This document shows, piece by piece, positions 14,204-20,579 of a DNA stretch of 20,579 nt. The notes below the pieces were generated by a model. That model did not search any database, was not told the DNA's origin, and worked only from the letters and a program-made list of their open reading frames with translations. This stretch comes from Bacillota bacterium. GTDB lineage: Bacteria; Bacillota; Clostridia; Lachnospirales; Lachnospiraceae. Each line of letters begins with the position of its first letter. The first letter of the stretch is position 1. Position numbers and translations under genes: made by a program. Where the stretch lies: the NCBI GenBank assembly GCA_022717655.1, contig JAIIAN010000032.1:1-20579 (forward strand), written 5' to 3'.

Positions 14204-14920
14204 CTAATCAATCCGTTCCCTTAAAACTTTTAAAATCTTTTTCTCCATTCTGGAAACCTGAACCTGCGAAATCCCAAGTTCCCCTGCAATCTGCATCTGC
14301 GTTTTTTCCTGAAAAAAACGCAGATAAATCAATTCCCGCTCTTTTGCTTCCAGACTTCCAAGAAGCTGTTCGAGAAGCATTTTATTTAAAAGACTCTCCT
14401 GTCTGTTTTCCGGTTCCTCGATTTTATCTTCCAGTACAATTCCACTTCCATCACCCTGATAAATCATCTTTTGCAGGGATTCAATCTGTGCACCTGCCTC
14501 CATTGCCATCACAAGTTCTTCTCTCGTCACTGCAATTTTCTCTGCAATCTCCTCAAGCCTTGGCTCTCTTCCATTTTCGGCAAACAGTGCCTCATGTACC
14601 CGATAAGCCTTTGCATTAATCTCTTTTAAAGAACGGCTGACCTTTATCATTCCCTGGTCCCTTAAATAACGCTTGATTTCTCCGGTTATCATCGGAACTG
14701 CATAAGTAGAAAATTTCACATCAAAAGAACAGTCAAATTTATCAATAGCTTTTAATAACCCAATCGTTCCGATTTGAAATAAATCCTCCATCTCCACTCC
14801 ACGATTTAAAAATCGTTTTACAATACTATGCACCAGACCTGTATTTTTTTCTACCAGCGTATCTCTTGCTTCCTTATCCCCTTGGTGTGCACGCCCGATA
14901 AGGGCAAGGACCTCATCCAT
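14204..14920 (-). CDS. sigF: RNA polymerase sporulation sigma factor SigF
   Basis: The first forespore-specific sigma factor (SpoIIAC), 238 aa. Region 2 contains VEMEDLFQIGTIGLLKAIDKFD and KFSTYAVPMITGEIKRYLRD. Region 3 follows. The region 4 helix-turn-helix is TQMQIAGELGISQVQVSRMEKKIL at the C-terminus. It lies immediately downstream of its anti-sigma factor gene spoIIAB (9-nt gap) in the canonical spoIIAA-spoIIAB-sigF order, which separates it from SigG, SigE and SigB. AAGGAGG precedes the ATG. It is held inactive by SpoIIAB until SpoIIAA is dephosphorylated by SpoIIE. Confidence 0.97.
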   Translation of the reverse strand: MDEVLALIGRAHQGDKEARDTLVEKNTGLVHSIVKRFLNRGVEMEDLFQIGTIGLLKAIDKFDCSFDVKFSTYAVPMITGEIKRYLRDQGMIKVSRSLKEINAKAYRVHEALFAENGREPRLEEIAEKIAVTREELVMAMEAGAQIESLQKMIYQGDGSGIVLEDKIEEPENRQESLLNKMLLEQLLGSLEAKERELIYLRFFQEKTQMQIAGELGISQVQVSRMEKKILKVLRERID

Positions 14921-14929
14921 AGCGCCTCC

Positions 14930-15379
14930 TTATTCTTCAAATCTTTCCCTGCTTATGCCGATTTTCTTTCTCATCTTCACCACCGTTCCTTTTCCCACTT
15001 CGGATTCAACCAAAAGCTCATCCATAAACGCTTCCATAAACGCAAATCCCATACCAGAGCGCTCCTGGTCCGGTCTTGTCGTAAACATCGGCTCCATCGC
15101 CTGTTTTACATCTGCAATTCCTTTTCCATAATCCGTTATCGTGACAAACAACTCTCTTTTACTTGTCTTACATTCAATCCGGATTTTCTCCTGCTTCTTG
15201 TTGTCATAAGCGTGAATAATGCAGTTTGTAATTGCTTCTGATACTGCGGTTTTAATATCTGCGACCTCTTCTAATGTCGGGTTTAGCTGCGTTGCAAATG
15301 CTGCAACGGTCACTCTTGCCAGACTCTCATTACAAGAACGGCTGACAATTTCTAATGTCATTTCATTCGTATACTCCAT
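14930..15379 (-). CDS. spoIIAB: Anti-sigma F factor SpoIIAB
   Basis: A GHKL-fold serine kinase of 149 aa that binds and inhibits sigma F and phosphorylates SpoIIAA. The N-box is KTAVSEAITNCIIHAY (about 43-58), the G1 box DYGKGI, and the G2 lid and loop QERSGMGFAFMEAFMD. GGGGGAG is 7 nt before the ATG. The gene lies 14 nt after spoIIAA and 9 nt before sigF, so the partner-switching proteins are made together. Confidence 0.97.
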   Translation of the reverse strand: MEYTNEMTLEIVSRSCNESLARVTVAAFATQLNPTLEEVADIKTAVSEAITNCIIHAYDNKKQEKIRIECKTSKRELFVTITDYGKGIADVKQAMEPMFTTRPDQERSGMGFAFMEAFMDELLVESEVGKGTVVKMRKKIGISRERFEE

Positions 15380-15393
15380 TTTTATGCTCCCCC

Positions 15394-15729
15394 TTATCTT
15401 TTTTTCTGATGCCAGACTGTTTCCTGACTGATTTCAATATATTTATAAATTCCGGAAATCCGCATAATTCGATAGACACGGTCATTTACATGAATTGCCG
15501 CCACTTTTCCCCCGCTATAACGCACAATCCGATACCGTCCCATCAACATTCCAATTCCCGAACTGTCCATAAATGTCGTCTTTGAAAAATCAAATACCAG
15601 CTGGGAAATCTCCCCCTTTTCCAGTTCTTCATCCACTACCTTGGTAATCTGCTGTGCAAAATGATGGTCCAGCTCTTCCGGCACATAAACCATCAGACAA
15701 TTTCCCCTTCGTTTGATTACATCACTCAT
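15394..15729 (-). CDS. spoIIAA: Anti-sigma F factor antagonist SpoIIAA
   Basis: An STAS-domain protein of 111 aa. The phosphorylation site lies in FMDSSGIGMLMGRY, with the predicted target at Ser57, the counterpart of Ser58 in B. subtilis. Unphosphorylated, it releases sigma F from SpoIIAB. It opens the spoIIA operon; AAGGGG lies 8 nt before the ATG. I could not find a convincing sigma-H promoter in the 65 bases between the upstream terminator and this start. Confidence 0.96.
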   Translation of the reverse strand: MSDVIKRRGNCLMVYVPEELDHHFAQQITKVVDEELEKGEISQLVFDFSKTTFMDSSGIGMLMGRYRIVRYSGGKVAAIHVNDRVYRIMRISGIYKYIEISQETVWHQKKR

Positions 15730-15800
15730 ACTGATTACCCCTTATTCTATTCTTTCCATCTTTTGTAAAAAACTCTTTTGCAAAATTCCCCGCTAAAACC

Positions 15801-15835
15801 AAAAAGGATGAATACTCATCGTATCCATCCTTTTT
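15801..15835 (-). terminator. Intrinsic terminator after the folC/TPR operon
   Basis: The arms AAAAAGGATGAATAC (15801-15815) and GTATCCATCCTTTTT (15821-15835) form a 15-bp stem with a 5-nt loop. The single non-Watson-Crick position is a G-U pair only in the minus-strand RNA. This assigns the terminator to the TPR gene ending at 15869 and isolates the spoIIA operon downstream. Confidence 0.88.
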
Positions 15836-15868
15836 CTCAAGGTTTCTCTTTTGATTTTTTTGATTTTT

Positions 15869-17494
15869 TTATTCTTCTGAGTCGTCCTCACTATAATCGG
15901 AGTCATTGTTATCCTCTTCATCCGAATTACTGTAATCTTCCTCATTATCATCATTAGAGGTACTTTCTTCATCATAATTATTATAATTCGAATTATCCTC
16001 TTCTGAAGTATCTTCTTCATTATAATTCGTGTCATCTGAATTATCAGAGTTATCCGCCTGACTCTGCGTCTGACTAGACTGTGAAGAACTTGAAGAAGAA
16101 CTTCCTCCTGTCAATGCATCTAAGTAATCCTGTGCATCGGAAGCATTCTGCGTTCCAGGGAAGGTATCAATAATCTTCTGATACCAGGTCTTTGCATTTT
16201 CTGTATCTCCACTCTTCTGATAAGACTGTGCAAGATAGAACATAGAAGTAAAGTCTGGCTCTCCAATATCAAGTGCCTTTGTATAATTTTCAATAGCAGT
16301 CGCATAATCCCCGCTGTCATAAGCATCCATCGCAGTACTTTGATATTTCTGTTTGACACTAGAACCAATGTCTCCCATAATCGCATCGTACATGCTCTTT
16401 GCCTCAATGGAAAGCAGGTCACTGTTGACTCCTTCTAAGGCATTTGCTGCCGTCTCATAATTTTCATCATTATACGCCTGCCATGCTTTTAAAAGATTTT
16501 CATAGCTGGTTGTTGTTTCTTTTGCCTGAGAAATCTGGTCTGTTGCAGTATTTACAGATTCCGAAGAATTGTCAATTTCTTCCTGCAGACGAGTCAGCTC
16601 TGCTGCCTGTGTCGCTACTTTATCGCTGTATTCTACCACTTTCTGATTTGCTTTTTGATTAATCCGCTGGGTCTGTGCCGGAACAACCAAAAACCAAAGA
16701 GCGGAAGCACCGACTAAAAGCCCGATAATCAGGTTAATTAACGTATTCGTAACGGTACGCTCCCGATATTCCATCGGTTGGATTACAACGTCATTTCCAG
16801 AACGATAAATCACTCTTCCGTCCTTTTCCTGTTTTACTTTTTCTTTTGCCTTAAATCTTGGTTCTAAATTTGTAATTTTACCAGTCTGCTGTTCTACTTC
16901 CCTTAAGAAACGCAGAGTAGTTGTATTCGTCTTATCAATTTTTGCCGCTGATTTTAACTGCTTTCTTGCCTTTTCATATTTTCCGGCACGAATATAAATC
17001 AGCGCCAGCAGATGGTAGCCTTTAATTAATTTTGGATTGTCGGCAAGCACTTTTCTAAGCTGCATCTCCGCCATATCAATACTGCCTCTTTTGCAGTATT
17101 CCAGACATTGATTGTATTTTTTGATACTCATGTTAATCGTATCAAGGCGGTTTGCATTTTTCTGCAGACGGTTGATATAGTCGGCTGCAATATTGCCCTC
17201 CGGCTGCATATTTTTACTGATTACCCATTCACTCAATGCTGCAACTACTTCACCTGTTTCAAAATAAACCAGTCCCAGAAGATTTCTCGCATTAATGTTG
17301 TATTTATACATTCTAAGACTTCTTTTGAGGCAGGTAATTGCCCCTGACAGGTCACGAATCTGTGCTTTTTCCAGACCTCTGTTATAATACAAATTCGATA
17401 ATGCGACAATCTGTTTCTGTACGGTCACATTACATCCGCATCCAGGGCAATAGGAAGAGCTGTTAAGCTGGGTATTGCATATCATACATTTCAT
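15869..17494 (-). CDS. Zinc-ribbon, TPR and membrane protein with acidic tail
   Basis: A 541-aa protein not recognised by name. Residues 3-21 hold CxxC...CxxC (Cys3, 6, 16, 19, plus Cys21), a zinc ribbon. TPR-like helices fill about 30-200. One membrane segment lies at about 250-272, and a coiled coil at about 280-330. A second TPR set is at about 332-460, for example AMDAYDSGDYATAIENYTKALD. A Ser/Gln linker runs 465-480. The last 61 residues contain only D, E, N, S, T and Y, apart from the first linker residues, with no Lys or Arg. The topology suggests a cytoplasmic zinc ribbon and TPR, and an extracellular TPR with an acidic tail. GGGAG overlaps the stop of the upstream 49-codon ORF (TAGGGAG). 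A scaffold role in the envelope is a guess. Confidence 0.9.
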   Translation of the reverse strand: MKCMICNTQLNSSSYCPGCGCNVTVQKQIVALSNLYYNRGLEKAQIRDLSGAITCLKRSLRMYKYNINARNLLGLVYFETGEVVAALSEWVISKNMQPEGNIAADYINRLQKNANRLDTINMSIKKYNQCLEYCKRGSIDMAEMQLRKVLADNPKLIKGYHLLALIYIRAGKYEKARKQLKSAAKIDKTNTTTLRFLREVEQQTGKITNLEPRFKAKEKVKQEKDGRVIYRSGNDVVIQPMEYRERTVTNTLINLIIGLLVGASALWFLVVPAQTQRINQKANQKVVEYSDKVATQAAELTRLQEEIDNSSESVNTATDQISQAKETTTSYENLLKAWQAYNDENYETAANALEGVNSDLLSIEAKSMYDAIMGDIGSSVKQKYQSTAMDAYDSGDYATAIENYTKALDIGEPDFTSMFYLAQSYQKSGDTENAKTWYQKIIDTFPGTQNASDAQDYLDALTGGSSSSSSSQSSQTQSQADNSDNSDDTNYNEEDTSEEDNSNYNNYDEESTSNDDNEEDYSNSDEEDNNDSDYSEDDSEE

Positions 17495-17505
17495 CGGTTT
17501 ACTCC

Positions 17506-17655
17506 CTATTTTCTGGTGTTTCCTTCAGTTTCTTTTAAAATTTCTTTGAGTATATCCACGACATCCGTTAAATCCTGACGATAGATTGCATTTTCTGCAT
17601 CGTCAACATCCTGACATGGCTCAAATTTTTTTAATTCCTCTTCGTAATTAATCAT
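17506..17655 (-). CDS. Small conserved-context acidic protein, 49 aa, coupled to folC
   Basis: The ORF reads ATG at 17655 to TAG at 17506. Its start overlaps the folC stop as ATGA, and AAAGGAG lies 6 nt before the ATG, a strong ribosome site. The next gene starts 11 nt later with its own ribosome site overlapping this stop. The protein begins MINYEEELKKFEPC, has about 14 acidic and 7 basic residues and a likely amphipathic helix in LTDVVDILKEILKE. I do not recognise its family. Coupling on both sides is the main evidence that it is a real gene. Confidence 0.75.
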   Translation of the reverse strand: MINYEEELKKFEPCQDVDDAENAIYRQDLTDVVDILKEILKETEGNTRK

Positions 17656-18950
17656 GCTTTTCTCCTTTTTAAGTAGTCTTTAATCTCTCCGACAAGATAC
17701 AAAGAACCTACAACAAACAGTAAGCCGTCTCCTTTTTTTGCATAAGCCAGTTCAAATGCCTTTTCACAATCTGGTTCGGCATAGACCTGCTTACAGCCGT
17801 TTTTCTCAAATAATTCGGCAAGTTCTGTCGATGACTGTTTTCTGCTTCCCCAGATTTCTGTTACATAGACATTTGAAAAATGAAGTCCGTCACAGATTTT
17901 CTGAATCATATCTTCAAAATCTTTATCGGAAACGGTTGTAAACAGCAGAGTAATCGGATAGTCATCCTGAAAATACCGCACGGTTTCCACAAATCTTGCA
18001 ATTCCATCTTCGTTATGGGCACCGTCCACAATCACACCTGGCAATACTGTTTCCATTCTGCCCTGCCATTTTGTATGTTCCATCCCGGCTTTTAAGGTTT
18101 CTTTTTCGATTTTATGAACTTCTTTTAATACTCCCATTGTTTCCACCGCAAGAGATGCATTCATCATCTGATATTTTGCAATAAACGGGACGAACAAGTC
18201 TATTGTACCATAAATTTTAGAATCATAGGTAAATGAAATTCCATCCGGTGTATAAGAAGTCATCTTCTGGCTTTCCTGTTTTACCTCATAATACGGACAA
18301 CCCAGTTCTTTTGCCCGATTTTTGATGACTTTTTCGGCTTCTTCTTGATTTCCATCAAAGATAACCGGAACACCTGGCTTGATAATACCGGCTTTTTCAC
18401 CTGCAATCTTTTCAATCGTATCGCCAAGATATTCCACATGGTCCAGGCTGATAGAAGTAATCACGCAGGCAAGCGGAGAGGTAATTGAGTTTGTCGCATC
18501 TAATCGGCCACCCAGTCCGGTTTCTAATACCAGAATATCCACATCTGCCTCATCAAAAATGACCATTCCCATTAAAAATAAGAATTCAAAATAGGTTGGA
18601 TGGTAATCTCCTGCCTCTACAAGCTCATCTGCAAGCGCTTTAATCTTTAAAAAAGCCTGTAAAAATGCTTCATCTGAAACCATTTCCTCATTAATCTGAA
18701 ACCGTTCATTAATCTTTATTAAATGCGGGGAAGTAAACAGACCGCACTTATAACCGCCTTCTTCAAACATAGTAGAAAGAAATGCACAGACACTGCCTTT
18801 TCCATTTGTTCCTGCTACATGTATGATTTTTCGTTTTTTATCCGGACTTCCCAGTAAATCCAGACATTTTCTGGTATGTTCTAATTTATTTTTCGTCGTA
18901 AATTTCGGAATTTCTTCTATGTATGCAACTGCTTCTTCGTAAGTAAACAA
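17652..18950 (-). CDS. folC: Folylpolyglutamate synthase / dihydrofolate synthase (TTG start)
   Basis: A Mur-ligase-fold ATPase of 432 aa that adds glutamate to folates, and in many bacteria also makes dihydrofolate from dihydropteroate. The P-loop is HVAGTNGKGSVCAFL (about 44-58), followed by GLFTSPHLIKINERFQIN, the conserved LETGLGGRLDATNS, ITSISLDHVEYLGDTIEKIAGEKAGIIKPG, and VDGAHNEDGI. The start is TTG (18948-18950), giving MFTYEEAVAYI, with AGGA 7 nt upstream; no suitable ATG is in frame. It is first in an operon with the 49-aa ORF and the TPR gene. The only promoter candidate lies within the upstream terminator hairpin. Confidence 0.95.
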   Translation of the reverse strand: MFTYEEAVAYIEEIPKFTTKNKLEHTRKCLDLLGSPDKKRKIIHVAGTNGKGSVCAFLSTMFEEGGYKCGLFTSPHLIKINERFQINEEMVSDEAFLQAFLKIKALADELVEAGDYHPTYFEFLFLMGMVIFDEADVDILVLETGLGGRLDATNSITSPLACVITSISLDHVEYLGDTIEKIAGEKAGIIKPGVPVIFDGNQEEAEKVIKNRAKELGCPYYEVKQESQKMTSYTPDGISFTYDSKIYGTIDLFVPFIAKYQMMNASLAVETMGVLKEVHKIEKETLKAGMEHTKWQGRMETVLPGVIVDGAHNEDGIARFVETVRYFQDDYPITLLFTTVSDKDFEDMIQKICDGLHFSNVYVTEIWGSRKQSSTELAELFEKNGCKQVYAEPDCEKAFELAYAKKGDGLLFVVGSLYLVGEIKDYLKRRKA

Positions 18951-18982
18951 AAATTAATCCTTCTTTCTTTTGTCATTTCCCT

Positions 18983-19042
18983 AAAAAATCACCGCTCCAT
19001 TCACAATGATAAGGGTCACTTACCATTATAATGAAGCGGTGA
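18983..19042 (-). terminator. Long intrinsic terminator after the LtaS-like gene
   Basis: In minus-strand RNA a 13-bp outer stem (19042-19030 with 19001-18989) carries one U-G pair. An inner 9-bp stem (AAUGGUAAG with CUUAUCAUU, one G-U pair) follows, with a 5-nt loop. Six U residues end it at 18983-18988. The wobble pairs would be mismatches on the plus strand, so it serves the minus-strand gene at 19083. Confidence 0.85.
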
Positions 19043-19053
19043 CAATATGCAAG
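19025..19053 (-). promoter_or_regulatory. folC: Possible folC promoter embedded in the terminator
   Basis: A perfect TATAAT (19025-19030, minus strand) lies within the ascending part of the terminator hairpin, 75 nt before the folC start. CTTGCA is 17 bp upstream (19048-19053), a poor -35. A transcript starting about 7 nt downstream of TATAAT would lack the 5' stem arm and so would not be stopped by the hairpin. Confidence 0.35.
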
Positions 19054-19082
19054 CAAATTATGTCGGTTATAAACTTTTTCTT

Positions 19083-20579
19083 CTACTGTGCCTCGACAGT
19101 ATTTTCGGATTCCTGAGGTGATGCCTCGTTTTCCACCGCATCTGCTTTTTCATCTGTCTTTGTTTCTGTTTGTCCCTCTGTCTGCGAACCAGTATCTGTC
19201 TGTGTTGTGTCCTCTGTGGATTCATCGGATTCCTCTGTTCGTGCTTCAGAGGTTTCATGATAAATCTGTGTTTCTGTCCGGCTTAATACTTTTCGAGTGG
19301 AGCTGTTACTGCGGATTGCAATATCTACCTCATCGCCATCCTGTAAATCTGCATCGGTCAAAAGAAGGGTTGTCGGACTGACATAAGTCACTTCCACAAG
19401 TTCTCCATTGACCTCAAGATAAGCCGACTGTGTGAAATTCGTACCGGTAATATAATACCTGCCCTCCGAAATCTTTTCGATTTTATCTAAGGTTACCTCT
19501 TCCACACCAAGATGCAGTTTTTCTTTCTTGTATGGATTTTTTCCATCATAAACATACTGTTTTCCATATAAGATATCATACTGCAGCATTTCCAAATCTA
19601 CCTGATAATTTTTCGTCTGTCGTCTTGCCTGATGGTAACGGAAAATATTTCCTTCATGAATTCCTACACGATTCATTACCTCCGCTGCCATCTGATAAGA
19701 TGCAATATTGGCATCTTTTTTCTCCAGTCCCATGTTATCCCAGATAACATATTCCGTCTGGAACAGATAACGGTTTTCCAAATCTTCCACAGTCAGTCCC
19801 ATAGTAGGAAGATGATCCCCATACATTACAAGCACCACATCTTCATCAAACTGAGATAAGGTATCCGTCAGTTCTTTTACAAACTGATCCATCTCATAAA
19901 TCTGATTGCAGTAATATTCCCATTTATTATTTAATTCCTCTGTACTCGAACCGCTTACCGTAATCTTCGGGTCATCAATTGTCGGTTCTTCCGGATAATC
20001 ACCATGTCCCTGTACAGAAATCGTATAAATATAATCCGGGTCATCTGTTTCATTTAATGCCTGCATGATATATTTGGTCAGATTGTGGTCACGCATCCAG
20101 TCATTTGGATTTGTATCATCCTGTTCGGACATATACTCTTCAGACGTAAAAGTATCAAAACCAAGATTTGCAAATACGCTTCTTCTTCCATAGAAGTTTG
20201 CTTCATTGTTATGAACCGCATGGGTACGATATCCGAGATTTTTCAGTACATAAGGTGCACTCTCACAGGTAGTCTCTCTCAGAATACTCTTATAAGGATA
20301 TTCCCCAGGTCCAAAATAATGCATACTCATTCCTGTAATGGATTCAAACTCTGTATTGGCAGTACCTGCACCGACAGAGGGAACCTTATAATATCCTGAA
20401 GAATATTCCTTCATCAGCTTACGGAATGTCGGAATCGGATCTTCTGAAATATTCAGGTAATTAACCAGCGTAGGATCAAAGAATGATTCCAACTGCAAAA
20501 ACAGAATATTCGGACGCTTTTCTTCCTGCGTTTCCGGGAGATTCTTTTCCGTCTTCTCAATTCTTTTGATTTCTTTCTC
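19083..20579 (-). CDS. LtaS-type sulfatase-fold transferase with TIG-like domain (5' end outside window)
   Basis: The frame is open to the right edge, so 498 C-terminal residues are visible and the start, with any membrane domain, is outside. The alkaline-phosphatase-like domain holds the LtaS metal and nucleophile motifs: LQLESFF (Glu31), the presumed Thr73 in GAGTANTEFE, and YGDHLP (Asp255, His256). LtaS-family enzymes transfer glycerol phosphate from phosphatidylglycerol outside the membrane. After about residue 355 a beta-rich segment, ITGTNFTQSAYLEVNG, resembles a TIG/IPT domain. A tail of about 55 residues rich in Thr, Glu, Gln and Ser ends the protein. Typical LtaS lacks both additions. 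The substrate could be a teichoic acid or another glycerol-phosphate polymer. Confidence 0.88.
   Translation of the reverse strand, partial: EKEIKRIEKTEKNLPETQEEKRPNILFLQLESFFDPTLVNYLNISEDPIPTFRKLMKEYSSGYYKVPSVGAGTANTEFESITGMSMHYFGPGEYPYKSILRETTCESAPYVLKNLGYRTHAVHNNEANFYGRRSVFANLGFDTFTSEEYMSEQDDTNPNDWMRDHNLTKYIMQALNETDDPDYIYTISVQGHGDYPEEPTIDDPKITVSGSSTEELNNKWEYYCNQIYEMDQFVKELTDTLSQFDEDVVLVMYGDHLPTMGLTVEDLENRYLFQTEYVIWDNMGLEKKDANIASYQMAAEVMNRVGIHEGNIFRYHQARRQTKNYQVDLEMLQYDILYGKQYVYDGKNPYKKEKLHLGVEEVTLDKIEKISEGRYYITGTNFTQSAYLEVNGELVEVTYVSPTTLLLTDADLQDGDEVDIAIRSNSSTRKVLSRTETQIYHETSEARTEESDESTEDTTQTDTGSQTEGQTETKTDEKADAVENEASPQESENTVEAQ

Noticed and set aside
15730..15800. Sigma-H promoter expected before spoIIAA
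   Set aside because: AGGA-like and GAAT-like pieces exist but not at the 11-12 bp spacing of known sigma-H promoters, so none is called.
15793..16035. Minus-strand frame rich in Ile, Met and Lys overlapping the acidic tail of the TPR protein
   Set aside because: It is the shifted reading of repeated Asp/Glu/Asn codons. The frame with the acidic tail continues a 541-aa protein and ends just before a terminator.
20496..20498. TTG at 20498 as start of the LtaS-like protein
   Set aside because: The frame continues upstream to the window edge with the conserved RPNILFLQLES motif spanning it, so this codon is an internal Leu.

Overview
The window looks like chromosomal DNA from a low-GC, endospore-forming Clostridia, most likely the family Lachnospiraceae. 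The evidence is the spoIIA/sigF operon, spoVA genes, a murB-rapZ-whiA-Crh cluster, and A/T-rich DNA with AGGAGG-type ribosome binding sites. Species cannot be fixed from sequence alone. No tRNA, rRNA, CRISPR array, transposase or prophage gene was seen. All genes but one (a GNAT acetyltransferase, 2231-2977) lie on the minus strand, so transcription runs mostly right to left.

Layout: 1-595, partial membrane protein resembling a signal peptidase that has lost its catalytic residues. 719-2092, M18 aminopeptidase. 2231-2977 (+), GNAT acetyltransferase with its own sigma-A-type promoter, facing L-arabinose isomerase (araA, 3149-4645) across a bidirectional terminator. The araA upstream region carries four phased ACAAGT-type sites. 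4942-7941 is a tight operon murB-rapZ-whiA-crh ending in a strong terminator at 4831-4878. The HPr-like protein has Glu where HPr has its phosphorylated His15 but keeps Ser46, so it is read as Crh.

8001-8726 is tcdA. 8839-10786 is spoVAC-spoVAD-spoVAE. Then come a SEDS-family (FtsW/RodA/SpoVE) gene and a small (p)ppGpp synthetase (relQ). 13105-15729 is spoIIAA-spoIIAB-sigF-spoVAA-spoVAB. Compared with Bacillus subtilis, where spoVAA to spoVAF follow sigF without a break, the spoVA genes are split here by relQ and the SEDS gene. Each spoVA half is preceded by a sigma-G-like promoter with an 18-bp spacer.

15869-18950 is folC, a 49-codon ORF translationally coupled to it, and a transmembrane protein with a zinc ribbon, TPR repeats on both sides of the membrane and a purely acidic tail. 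19083-20579 is the C-terminal part of an LtaS-type phosphoglycerol transferase with an added TIG-like domain and a Thr/Glu/Gln-rich tail; its start is outside the window.

Functional themes are sporulation (forespore sigma-F control and DPA transport), envelope synthesis (murB, SEDS, LtaS-like), carbon regulation (araA, Crh, RapZ) and stress signalling (RelQ). The least explained part is the folC-linked pair of uncharacterised genes.
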